Assembly (NCBI RefSeq): GCF_000019165.1
Contig: NC_010337.2
Coordinates: 537,501-601,500, forward strand
DNA: 64,000 nt
Source of the DNA: Heliomicrobium modesticaldum Ice1
Lineage (GTDB): Bacteria; Bacillota; Desulfitobacteriia; Heliobacteriales; Heliobacteriaceae
Direction of reading: 5' to 3'
Part shown: in pieces, positions 25,294-33,293 of the stretch
Numbering within the stretch: the first letter of the stretch is position 1
Layout: each line of letters starts with the position of its first letter
Notes under the pieces: model-generated
Seen by the model: the letters and a program-made list of their open reading frames with translations, nothing else
Told to the model about the DNA's origin: nothing
Database searches by the model: none
Translations under genes and position numbers: made by a program

Positions 25294-25517
25294 CTTTTCG
25301 GCCCCCTTCCCAGCAAATTGGATGCCGGGACCTACGTGATCCATCCGGGGGTGGGTCTAGACCCGCCCTAACAGGGACGTCGGTCTGTCGAAGCAATCCA
25401 AACCCGATTTGGATGAATCCTGGTTCCCACCACAATGAATACATTATTATCATAAAAGGCGGGGCAAATCAATACTTTTCTTATGAAAAACCGCTTTCAT
25501 CATCGCTTGCGACCCCC

Positions 25518-25546
25518 TTGCCCCGGGCGCCCTGACGTGTTACGAT
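25518..25546 (+). promoter_or_regulatory. Candidate promoter of the cbi operon
   Basis: TTGCCC (25518-25523), 17-bp spacer, TACGAT (25541-25546), placed about 50 bp before the cobalamin riboswitch. Confidence 0.5.
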
Positions 25547-25591
25547 TACATATGGATAGTGCTTTCCATAGCTATCTGAAAAATCGAACAC

Positions 25592-25760
25592 GGTTACCCT
25601 TGTTGCAGGTGCCGCTGAGCGGCTGAAAAGGGAATGAGGTGTAAAGCCTCAGCAGCCCCCGCTACTGTAAGGGAAGACGACCCGCCACAGATCCACTGGA
25701 CTTCGGTCTGGGAAGGAGGCGGGAGCGGATGACGCCCGAGCCAGGAGACCTGCCTGCGAC
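25592..25760 (+). ncRNA. Cobalamin (AdoCbl) riboswitch
   Basis: Conserved elements in order: GGTGCCGC near 25609, GAAAAGGGAAT, GCAGCCCCCGCTACTGTA, GCCACAGATCCACTGG, CTGGGAAGG, and near the end GATGACGCCCGAGCCAGGAG then ACCTGCC. This is the B12-box core of cobalamin aptamers, which repress cobalt transport or B12 genes when cobalamin is plentiful. It precedes cbiMNQO, a cobalt importer that feeds B12 synthesis. Confidence 0.93.
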
Positions 25761-25921
25761 AAACGAAAGACCTACTTCGGGAGGAAGGGAGGGCTTTATT
25801 TTGTTGCCTACGGAGACCGGCGCGGACAATCTATCGCTTGGCTTTAAGGCGATGACCGGGATCGGGGAGCCTGCAAACATGCGATTGTGGTTTTTAGCGC
25901 ACATCCGGAGCGATACCGCAG

Positions 25922-26021
25922 GCGATGCAACCATCGGACTGTAGAAGCGATGCAACCATTGAACTGTAGAAGCGATGCAACCATTGAACTGTAGCAGCGA
26001 TGCAACCATCGGACTGTAGAA
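25922..26021 (+). repeat. Four 25-bp tandem repeats in the cbi leader
   Basis: Four head-to-tail units of exactly 25 bp (25922-25946, 25947-25971, 25972-25996, 25997-26021), each starting GCGATGCAACCAT and ending ACTGTAGAA or ACTGTAGCA. Units 2 and 3 share TTGA where 1 and 4 have TCGG. They lie between the riboswitch and cbiM, in the transcribed leader, 47 bp before the start codon. Confidence 0.9.
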
Positions 26022-26068
26022 TAGGAAATCCTCCACAACCACCCCTACACGAAAAGGAGTGTCTGCGA

Positions 26069-26743
26069 ATGCATATCATGGAGGGCTACCTGCCCCTTAG
26101 CCATGCCGTTGCCTGGACAGCCGCCTCAACGCCCTTTGTCGTCCATGGGCTGCGGTCGATCCAAAAAACTGTTCGGGCCAATCCGGAAGCCAAAATGCTC
26201 CTCGGCGTCACCGGAGCCTTCTCCTTCGTGCTATCGGCGCTGAAACTGCCTTCCGTCACCGGCAGTTCCTCCCACCCGACCGGCACCGGCTTGGGCGCCG
26301 TCCTCTTCGGCCCCACCGTGATGGCCGTCATCGGCGCCATCGTGCTGCTCTTTCAGGCTCTCCTGCTGGCCCACGGCGGGATCACCACCCTGGGCGCCAA
26401 TGTGTTCTCCATGGGCATCGTAGGACCTTTTGCCGCCTACGGCCTCTATCGATTGGGACAGCGCTTGAGCCTTCCCTCCAATATTTCCCTTTTCGCCGCC
26501 GCCGCCATCGGCGATCTGGCAACCTATTTCACCACGTCGCTGCAACTTGCCCTCGCCTTCCCAGACACCGCCACCGGCATCGCCGGGTCCTTCGCTAAAT
26601 TCGCTTCCATCTTCCTGGTGACGCAATTGCCCCTGGCCCTGGCTGAAGGCTTGTTGACCCTTGTCATCTTCAACGCCCTCTCGAAGTACTCGGCAGACGA
26701 ACTGTCAGCCCTGAACATCTTCTCGAAAGAGGTGAAAGCATGA
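26069..26743 (+). CDS. cbiM: Cobalt ECF transporter substrate-capture protein CbiM
   Basis: 224 residues from ATG 26069 with AAAAGGAG upstream. It begins MHIMEGYLP, the conserved N-terminus whose His2 helps bind Co2+. Several membrane segments follow, with [52 protein letters not shown] (all CbiM signatures). CbiM with CbiN forms the substrate-specific part of the Co2+ ECF transporter; CbiQ and CbiO supply the energy-coupling module. It is preceded by a cobalamin riboswitch and overlaps cbiN by ATGA. Confidence 0.95.
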   Translation: MHIMEGYLPLSHAVAWTAASTPFVVHGLRSIQKTVRANPEAKMLLGVTGAFSFVLSALKLPSVTGSSSHPTGTGLGAVLFGPTVMAVIGAIVLLFQALLLAHGGITTLGANVFSMGIVGPFAAYGLYRLGQRLSLPSNISLFAAAAIGDLATYFTTSLQLALAFPDTATGIAGSFAKFASIFLVTQLPLALAEGLLTLVIFNALSKYSADELSALNIFSKEVKA

Positions 26744-26982
26744 GCTGGCTCCGAAACAAGAGCGTCCTGATCGTGGCAGCCCTGTTTTTGACGGGCGTTC
26801 CCCTGATCATGCATTTCACCCAGGATTTTGCCGGCGCCGATGACCAGGCGGGCGAAATGATCCAAAGCGTCGCTCCCTCCTATACGCCCTGGTTCGAATC
26901 CCTCTGGGAACCGGGTGAATCAGCGGAACCGCTGCTCTTCGGCCTTCAGGCCGCCGCCGGTGCAGCCTTCATCGCCTACTAG
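26740..26982 (+). pseudogene. cbiN: CbiN, 3-prime end cut off by IS insertion
   Basis: The remaining frame codes for 80 residues: an N-terminal membrane segment (VLIVAALFLTGVPLIM), an extracellular loop with GADDQAGEMI and PWFESLWEPGE, and the second membrane segment (LLFGLQAAAGAAFIAY). It stops at a TAG made by the IS junction, within codon 81. The missing tail is found past the element at 28896-28973; removing the IS and one TACTA restores a 104-residue CbiN ending in a TGA at 28971. The truncated protein keeps both membrane helices but loses the cytoplasmic tail, so partial function cannot be excluded. Confidence 0.88.
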
Positions 26983-28895
26983 AGTCTGTCTAAAAACCCC
27001 CTCAAGAGAGGGCAAAAAGCAAGACGTTTTTATATGGAAATTGGTGGAATTTAAAGGGAATTCGACTCTTCGCGTCGAAGGATATAGGTACAAAGACTGT
27101 TTATAGCGAGGCGATGTACCTTGTTTCGATTCGATGTGGACCCCCAAGTTAGCTTTTACGACTTTGCAGCCCTCTGGGACCAACTTGTGCCTGCCGATTC
27201 CGTCTTTCGCCTGTTTCGTGAATTGGCGCCCCTATTAATACAACCGGAGGATTTTACAGGTCTCTATTGCCTTGACAACGGACGTCCCAGTCATGCGGCC
27301 CGGCAGATGACGATGGCCTGCATGTTACAGGAAATGCTGGGCGAAACAGACCGGGGGATGGAAGCACAGACACGTGTGAACATCGAGGTCAAGTTTGCGT
27401 TAGGAATGGCCCTCGATGAACCGGGCATTGATCACGCCAATTTTGGCGTCCACCGGCAACGGCTCATCCAAAAGGAACTTGATAAGGTCTATCTCGATCG
27501 CTTTATCCGGTTGATGTACTACCTGGGCGTTTTGACAGGGAAAGAACCTTGGATAACGGACACGACCCATGTCATAGCTCCCATCAGTGCCCCCACGACC
27601 ATCGAACTGATCCGCCAAGCCATGCGCCTGTTGGTGCGTCTTTTGGCGAAGCAATACAGTGTTCCATGGCATGCAATCCCCCATGCCCCTCGGGCGGTAC
27701 GTTACCTGGAAACAGTGACGGAAGTGAAAGAGCATAACCTGGACGATAAGGCCAAAATGGAACGGCTTGTTGAAGTGGTCAGCGAGGCTGACGAACTGCT
27801 GGCCTACGTGGAGTCATCGGAGGCTTCGTGGAAGAAGAAGCCCGATGTCATTCATTACGCCCTTTTGCTTTGCCGTATCCTCCGTGAACGAATCATTCGG
27901 AAAGATGATGGAACTCTTGAGATAGCCCCCGGCGGTTCTGTCAAAGATATGATAGTTTCGGCTGTAGACAGCGAAGCCCGTTTCGGTTGTAAGGGCAAGA
28001 CGAAATGGCGCGGGTATAAGATGGCCATCGTCGAAGTCGGAAATTCCGGATTTATCGCCGCCGCCGAGGCCATGAAAGCCAACGACTATGACGGCTCCAG
28101 TCTGGTGCCGTTAGCGGATCAGCTTCCCACCGATTGTGTAGAAAACCCGACGATCATTGGAGATACCCACTATGGTGCGGGCGATGACCGTGTCACCCTC
28201 AAGGAAAAAGGCATTGACGTAGTGGCGCCACTTTCACCAAAGACAAAATGTGATATCCTCGCGGGCGAGGGATTTCAAGTTTCCGAAGACCAAACACAAC
28301 TGATCTGCCCGAGAGGAAAAGTCATCACCACCTATTCGGAAGTGGCAGATGGGAAGAACTTCGTGCTTCGCGCCAAGGACCATGATTGCAAGCACTGCCC
28401 TCGTTACACGACCTGTTTTAAAGAAAAGAAACATCGGCGCACGATTTTTATTCACAACGCCTATGGTGTCATGCTCGAGGCGGCAAAGCACTCCCAAACG
28501 AAAATCTATAAGGAACAGATGCGTCTTCGCAGCCGCATCGAAGCCAAGCAAAATGAACTGGTCAACCGTTACGGACTGCGCCGGGTTCGCCGTATCGGAA
28601 AACGAAATCTGGCTTATGCCGCCCGGCTCAGCGCGTTAGCGGCGAACTTTCAAAAACTCAACCGTCTACGAAATGATAAGAATGCAACCATGGTGTTGGA
28701 GGTGAGTGCCTTACGCGGTGTTGCTTTCAAAAAAGCCGCATAAGGTGCAAGGGGGAGATCTGCCCTTTTTGAGGAAAATCCTCAAAAAGGGCCGGTGAGA
28801 CCGATAAAAAGACTCTAGTTTTTTGCTGTTTGTATTAAAAAATCATGCTTTTGCAAGGGCTGGCTAGGGAATTTGCTTATTTTCTAGACGGCCTC
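26982..28895 (+). mobile_element. IS1182-like insertion sequence, copy 1
   Basis: 1914 bp. Imperfect terminal inverted repeats: left GAGTCTGTCTAAAAA, right (reverse complement) GAGGCCGTCTAGAAA. Flanked by a 5-bp target duplication TACTA (26977-26981 and 28896-28900); if a terminal T belongs to the element the duplication is 4 bp. A hairpin (28762-28792, arms GCCCTTTTTGAGGA and TCCTCAAAAAGGGC) follows the transposase gene, and a small hairpin (26999-27012) lies near the left end. Inserted in cbiN. It appears identical to copy 2 at 61045-62958. Confidence 0.95.
27121..28743 (+). CDS. IS1182-family transposase (copy 1)
   Basis: 540 residues from TTG 27121. N-terminal segment (FRLFRELAPLL, GRPSHAARQMTMACMLQEML) is the transposase InsH-type N-domain; then the DDE core: TDTTHVIAPIS (first Asp, about residue 143), FIGDTHYGAGDDR-like stretch (GDTHYGAGDDRV, about 350) and a C-terminal Cys-rich region (CKHCPRYTTC) followed by RLRSRIEAKQNELVNRYGLR with the final Glu region. 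It moves the element by DDE chemistry. Its product is identical to that of copy 2, so both are probably active or recent. Confidence 0.93.
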   Translation: MFRFDVDPQVSFYDFAALWDQLVPADSVFRLFRELAPLLIQPEDFTGLYCLDNGRPSHAARQMTMACMLQEMLGETDRGMEAQTRVNIEVKFALGMALDEPGIDHANFGVHRQRLIQKELDKVYLDRFIRLMYYLGVLTGKEPWITDTTHVIAPISAPTTIELIRQAMRLLVRLLAKQYSVPWHAIPHAPRAVRYLETVTEVKEHNLDDKAKMERLVEVVSEADELLAYVESSEASWKKKPDVIHYALLLCRILRERIIRKDDGTLEIAPGGSVKDMIVSAVDSEARFGCKGKTKWRGYKMAIVEVGNSGFIAAAEAMKANDYDGSSLVPLADQLPTDCVENPTIIGDTHYGAGDDRVTLKEKGIDVVAPLSPKTKCDILAGEGFQVSEDQTQLICPRGKVITTYSEVADGKNFVLRAKDHDCKHCPRYTTCFKEKKHRRTIFIHNAYGVMLEAAKHSQTKIYKEQMRLRSRIEAKQNELVNRYGLRRVRRIGKRNLAYAARLSALAANFQKLNRLRNDKNATMVLEVSALRGVAFKKAA

Positions 28896-28973
28896 TACTA
28901 CTTCTCCCGCCGCCACAGCAACGGCGCCGGCGCGAACTCGGGCATGGGACGCAAACCTGCCGAAGACGCCTGA
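28896..28973 (+). pseudogene. cbiN: 3-prime remnant of cbiN
   Basis: Starts with the second TACTA duplication and continues in the cbiN frame as YFSRRHSNGAG..., ending PAEDA and TGA (28971-28973). It has no start codon of its own and is the tail removed from cbiN by the IS. Confidence 0.85.
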
Positions 28974-29019
28974 CGCGTACGGAGAAACCTAACCCTACGC
29001 ACGCCGATCCAAACGAACA

Positions 29020-29157
29020 CACCTGACCTGACGAAGACACCTGACCCGACGAAGCACCTGACCCGACGAAGACACCTGACCCGACGAAGACACCTGACCC
29101 GACAAAGACACCTGACCCGACGAAGACACCTGACCTGACAAAGACACCTGACCTGAA
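29020..29157. repeat. 18-bp tandem repeats between cbiN and cbiQ
   Basis: About seven and a half units of CACCTGACCCGACGAAGA with small variants (one unit is 17 bp; CCC/CCT and CGA/CAA changes). The unit resembles the cbiN 3-prime end: GAAGACGCCTGACGC there and GAAGACACCTGACCC in the repeat differ at two of 15 positions. The tract fills most of the unusually long cbiN-cbiQ gap and would be transcribed. Confidence 0.88.
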
Positions 29158-29168
29158 ACGCTAACATT

Positions 29169-29903
29169 ATGGGGTCAAAAGATATGCTTTTTACCATCGA
29201 TCAGTGGGCTTGGGCCAACAAACTGCGAGACAAGCCACCGACACTGAAAGGGCTGATCGCCCTCGCCGGCTTGCTGGTCAGCATGATAGCGCCCACACCA
29301 TGGCTGTCGGGCGCTATCACGCTCCTCTATGGGGCGCTGCTCGCCTTTGCGGCCCGCATCCCCCTGTCCCTATTCTTGACGCTGATGACCGTGCCGGGGC
29401 TCTTCCTCTTCACAGGCTGCTTCACCGTGGCCTTCTCGCCGTCCCCGCTTGACCCTGTCGTGCAGGTCACCTTCGGCCCCTATTCACCGGGAATATCCGC
29501 CGCCGGACTTAAACAGGCCGGTGTGCTCTTCTTTCGCTCTCTTGGCGCCACAGCCAGCCTCTACTTCCTCGTGCTTACCACGCCGATGGTCGATGTGATC
29601 GAGCTGGTGAGCCGCTTGCGAGCCCCCAGACTCGTCACCGAACTGATGCTCCTCATCTACCGCTTCATTTTCGTCCTCATGGAGACGACGCAGGCCATCG
29701 TCGTGGCCCAAGAGTCCCGACTTGGCTACTCCACGAGAGCCAACAGCCTTCGCGCCCTCGGTATCCTGGCGGCGAACCTCTTCGTCCGCTCCCTCATCCG
29801 TTCCCGCGAGCTCTACATCGCCTTGTCGGCCCGGGGGTACGAGGAAGAGCTGCGTGTACTGCCACGCGCTAGAACGCCGAAGAATAGCGCCGGAACTCTC
29901 TAA
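29169..29903 (+). CDS. cbiQ: Cobalt ECF transporter T component CbiQ
   Basis: 244 residues (239 if ATG 29184 is used). Begins IDQWAWANKLRDKPPTLKGL, typical of CbiQ. Several membrane segments follow; the coupling motif is in RSRELYIALSARGYEEEL, the Ala-Arg-Gly signature of T components that contacts the ATPase, with a second one at QESRLGYSTRANSLRALG. It works with CbiO to energise CbiMN. It is separated from cbiN by the IS and the 18-bp repeats, so its expression may be reduced or driven by read-through. Confidence 0.92.
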   Translation: MGSKDMLFTIDQWAWANKLRDKPPTLKGLIALAGLLVSMIAPTPWLSGAITLLYGALLAFAARIPLSLFLTLMTVPGLFLFTGCFTVAFSPSPLDPVVQVTFGPYSPGISAAGLKQAGVLFFRSLGATASLYFLVLTTPMVDVIELVSRLRAPRLVTELMLLIYRFIFVLMETTQAIVVAQESRLGYSTRANSLRALGILAANLFVRSLIRSRELYIALSARGYEEELRVLPRARTPKNSAGTL

Positions 29904-29911
29904 AAAAGAGG

Positions 29912-30796
29912 ATGGTTTTCATCGTGACAGCCCTGTTGGAAACGGAGCAAGTGGAATACAACTACCCCGACGGCAACAGCGGCCTTCGGGGTATCAATTT
30001 TTCCCTCTTGGCAGGACGCAAGATCGCCGTCGTCGGCGCCAACGGCGCCGGCAAATCGACCCTCTTCCTTCATCTCAATGGCCTTTTGAAACCGCGCCGA
30101 GGTGTCGTCCGTTTCCGGGGTAAGCCTATCGATTACTCCCGCCGGGGCTTGCGCGAACTGCGCAGCCATGTCGGCCTCGTCTTTCAGGATCCTGACGCCC
30201 AGCTTTTCTCCGCCTCCGTGGAGCAGGACATCTCCTTCGGCCCCCTCAACATGGGTCTTCCCGAGGCCGAGGTGCGCCGCCGCGTCAACGCGGCCATGGC
30301 AGCAACAGGGATTACCGAACTGCGCCACCGGCCTGTCCACGCCCTCAGCTATGGCCAAAAAAAACGGGTCTGTATCGCCGGTGTCGCGGCGATGCGCCCA
30401 CAGGTCATCATCCTGGACGAACCGCTGGCCTGGCTCGACCCCGCCGGAGCGAAGAGCATCCTTGACCTGCTGGAGCAGTTGAACCAAGAGGGGACCACCA
30501 TCGTCATGTCCCTGCACCAGATGGACATCGTGGCCCGCTGGTCGGACGAGGTGGTCCTGCTGGATCAGGGACAGCGGCTTTTCCAGGGCGCTCCCCGGGA
30601 GCTCTTCGCCCGGCAGGATCTACTGACCCAAGCCGGACTGGAGCTGCCCTGGCCTATGGCGTTGTATCAGGCGCTGGCGGAAAGGTCGATTCTTCCCCCT
30701 CCGAATGAGCTAAAAGGCGCAGAGCTCCCGATGGATCAAGAAAGCCTGCTCCCTTTGATCGAGCAGGCCTGGCTGAGTCATAAAGAAAGCAAATAG
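29912..30796 (+). CDS. cbiO: Cobalt ECF transporter ATPase CbiO
   Basis: 294 residues; GTG 29924 is an alternative start closer to a normal spacing from AGAGG. ABC ATPase motifs: Walker A VVGANGAGKSTLFLHL, Q-loop VGLVFQDPDAQLFSASVEQD, signature LSYGQKKRVCIAGV, Walker B VIILDEPLAWLDP, H-loop MSLHQMD. ECF-type ATPase with the FxDPxxQ pattern usual in cobalt and biotin systems. Last gene of the cbi operon, 8 bp after cbiQ. Confidence 0.93.
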   Translation: MVFIVTALLETEQVEYNYPDGNSGLRGINFSLLAGRKIAVVGANGAGKSTLFLHLNGLLKPRRGVVRFRGKPIDYSRRGLRELRSHVGLVFQDPDAQLFSASVEQDISFGPLNMGLPEAEVRRRVNAAMAATGITELRHRPVHALSYGQKKRVCIAGVAAMRPQVIILDEPLAWLDPAGAKSILDLLEQLNQEGTTIVMSLHQMDIVARWSDEVVLLDQGQRLFQGAPRELFARQDLLTQAGLELPWPMALYQALAERSILPPPNELKGAELPMDQESLLPLIEQAWLSHKESK

Positions 30797-30853
30797 ATAG
30801 ACCTTCCGGCCGACAGAAAGACAGCAAAGCCACTCAACGGAGACGGCCCGATT

Positions 30854-31537
30854 TCATTCTTCGCAGCGAAACTTATACCCGCTCACCATGGATGACAAGG
30901 TGCCATTTCGGGCGAACATGTCATGGCGCAGAGACAGGTAGAGGTGGACGACCACAAAGCCGGCGATCCCCCAAGCCATCAGGCGGTGCAGCATGTGGAT
31001 GGTGTAACTGGGACCGAAGACTTGAAAGACCCACTGTAGATTGCCGAAGAAACCGTTCGGGTGGAGTTCTCCATACATGGCAAATCCCGTCAGCGCCATA
31101 AACACCGATCCCACCATGATGAAGCCGAAGTAGGCCAGATTGGCCACTGGGTTATGACCCAGGTGTTCGTCTTTATGGTGCTTCAAGAAGAGGTAACTCA
31201 ACAGCACATCAAAAAACTCCAGCCAGAATGCCTTCTGCCAGGGCCAGTGGTGACTGCGGGCGTACTCGTTGCCGACAAAGGCCCAGTAAAGACGGAACAG
31301 GTAGTTGGCGATGAAGACGTAGCCGGCAGCGATGTGGATCATGAAGGCATAACCCATGAAAAAGTGGGTGACCGCTTCACCGGTAACCACGGCCGGCCGG
31401 AGCATCGGGTTGCCGATATAGAGGCCCGACACCATCAACAGGACGATACAAAGGGCATTTATCCAATGATAGATGCGCACCGGCAGTTCCCACACGTACA
31501 CCGTGTTCAGGCATTTGAGGTCTTTGGAGTCCCTCAT
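30854..31537 (-). CDS. hupC: Ni,Fe-hydrogenase cytochrome b subunit
   Basis: 227 residues. HupC/HyaC family: WELPVRIYHWINALCIVLLM at the start, GEAVTHFFMGYAFMIHIAAGY, GFAMYGELHPNG and IHMLHRLMAW followed by HLYLSLRHDMF. Four membrane helices hold two b hemes through these His residues. It anchors the exported HupSL dimer and passes electrons to the quinone pool. Third gene of hupSLC, 12 bp after hupL; none of the maturation genes follow. Confidence 0.93.
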   Translation of the reverse strand: MRDSKDLKCLNTVYVWELPVRIYHWINALCIVLLMVSGLYIGNPMLRPAVVTGEAVTHFFMGYAFMIHIAAGYVFIANYLFRLYWAFVGNEYARSHHWPWQKAFWLEFFDVLLSYLFLKHHKDEHLGHNPVANLAYFGFIMVGSVFMALTGFAMYGELHPNGFFGNLQWVFQVFGPSYTIHMLHRLMAWGIAGFVVVHLYLSLRHDMFARNGTLSSMVSGYKFRCEE

Positions 31538-31549
31538 GCCACTCCCTCC

Positions 31550-33286
31550 TCAGCGCAGGATTTCCACCTTTGTCGTTTGCTGACTTTCCGTATCGATAAT
31601 ATGGGCGGCGCAAGCGAGGCAAGGATCAAAGGAGTGAATCGTCCGCAACAATTCCACAGGCTGGTCTGCCTTGGCCATGGGGACACCGAGCAGAGAGGCC
31701 TCATAGGCGCCATGTTGGCCTTTCAGATCCTTCGGCGAGGCGTTCCATGTGCTGGGCACGACACACTGATAGTTGGTCACCTTGCCGTCTTTGATGCGCA
31801 CCCAGTGACCTAAAGCGCCCCGGGGTGCTTCCGTCAGTCCCACGCCCTTGCTCTCTTTCGGCCATGTGGAAGGTTCCCATTTTTCTTGATTAAAAGTCTT
31901 CCGGTCCCCCCCTTTGACATTGGCGATCAGTTCATTGAAAAACTGCTTCAGCCACAGGGCGCAGAGCTTCGACTCAATGCCGCGGGCGGCCGTTCTTCCC
32001 AGCGTAGAGAAAAGCGCCTCGACGCCGACACCAAGACCTTGGAGTGCCTTGTCTATCTCGTCCTTGATGAGGGCATGGGAAGGTGCATCTTTCTTAGCAT
32101 AGCCGACGAGCATCCGCGCCAGCGGCCCCACTTCCATGGCATGCCCTTTCCAACGGGGCGACTTGATCCACGAGTAGGGTTTATCGAAGGCGCCGGTCTC
32201 ATCGAGGGTCTCATAGGGCGCCTTCGGACCGGTGTATTTGAGGTTGGTCTCTCCTTCCCAAGGATGGAGACCCTTTGGGGCCTTCTCGTACCAGGAATGA
32301 TCGGTGTACTCCAGGATCTGTTGGGGATCGCGGGGATCGACGTCAAGCACTTCTGAGAGGTTTTTGTTGAGGATGGCGCCTCGAGGCAAGAGAAATCCCG
32401 AAGGGTCGTTGTTCGGGGCAGTGGAAAAATCGCCGAAACAAAGGTAGTTGCCCAAACCGCCGCCGTAGGCGGCCGTATCTTTATAAAATGCGGCGATGGC
32501 GAGCAGGTCGGGCAGGTAGACCTCCAGTACAAATTCCAAGGCTTCGTCGATGAGCTTGCCGACGAGGTTGAATCGTTCGATATTGATCGCATTGTCGCCG
32601 TCGATGTTGATGGCCGAGGCCATGCCGCCGACCAGATAGTTGGGATGGGGATTCTTGCCGCCAAAGACGGTGTGGATTTTGACGATCTCTTTCTGCCAAT
32701 CGAGCGCCTCCAGGTAGTGGGCGACCGCCATCAGGTTGGCTTCCGGCGGCAGTTTATAGGCGGGATGCCCCCAGTAGGCGTTGGCAAAAATCCCGAGTTG
32801 ACCGTTGGCCACGAAAGCCTTCAATTTGTCTTGCACATCGCGGAAGTAGCCGGCCGTCGACTTGGGCCAGCGGGAGATGCTCTGCGCCAGTTCGGCTGTC
32901 CGCCTTGGATCAGCCTGTAGCGCCTTGGGGACGTCAACCCAATCCGGCGCATGAAGATGATAAAAGTGAACGACATGATCGTGGATATGGATGACCGCCA
33001 ACATTATCTTTCTGATCAGTTCAGCATTTTTCGGGACGCGGATCTGCAAGGCCTCTTCCACCGCCCGGATCGAGGTGAGGGCATGGGTGGTGGTGCAGAC
33101 GCCGCAGATGCGTTGGACAAGCGCCCAGACATCACGGGGATCCCGATCCCGGGCGATGATCTCAATGCCTCGAATCATGGTGCCGCTGCTGGCCGCATCA
33201 ATAATTTTTCCGCCTTCCACCTTGGCTTCGACACGCAGGTGACCTTCGATCCGGGTAATGGGATCGACAACAATCCGTTCAGCCAC
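31550..33286 (-). CDS. hupL: Uptake [NiFe]-hydrogenase large subunit
   Basis: 578 residues, group 1 hydrogenase. N-terminal motif RICGVCTTTHALTSIRAVE and C-terminal DPCLACAAH supply the four Cys ligands of the NiFe centre; the last 15 residues after the His (IIDTESQQTTKVEIL) are expected to be cut by a specific protease. ITRIEGHLRVE near the start is typical. It takes up H2 outside the membrane. Gap to hupS is 7 bp. Nickel insertion and cleavage need HypA-F and a HupD-type protease that are not in this window. Confidence 0.95.
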   Translation of the reverse strand: MAERIVVDPITRIEGHLRVEAKVEGGKIIDAASSGTMIRGIEIIARDRDPRDVWALVQRICGVCTTTHALTSIRAVEEALQIRVPKNAELIRKIMLAVIHIHDHVVHFYHLHAPDWVDVPKALQADPRRTAELAQSISRWPKSTAGYFRDVQDKLKAFVANGQLGIFANAYWGHPAYKLPPEANLMAVAHYLEALDWQKEIVKIHTVFGGKNPHPNYLVGGMASAINIDGDNAINIERFNLVGKLIDEALEFVLEVYLPDLLAIAAFYKDTAAYGGGLGNYLCFGDFSTAPNNDPSGFLLPRGAILNKNLSEVLDVDPRDPQQILEYTDHSWYEKAPKGLHPWEGETNLKYTGPKAPYETLDETGAFDKPYSWIKSPRWKGHAMEVGPLARMLVGYAKKDAPSHALIKDEIDKALQGLGVGVEALFSTLGRTAARGIESKLCALWLKQFFNELIANVKGGDRKTFNQEKWEPSTWPKESKGVGLTEAPRGALGHWVRIKDGKVTNYQCVVPSTWNASPKDLKGQHGAYEASLLGVPMAKADQPVELLRTIHSFDPCLACAAHIIDTESQQTTKVEILR

Positions 33287-33293
33287 GCTCGCT

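Noticed and set aside
25922-26021. 25-bp repeats as a CRISPR array
   Set aside because: Units are directly adjacent with no spacers, so it is a tandem repeat.
29020-29157. 18-bp repeats as a CRISPR array
   Set aside because: No spacers between units; tandem repeat.
28898-29197. Minus-strand frame with RRVRCL repeats
   Set aside because: It is only the 18-bp tandem repeat read in reverse; no start site or family.
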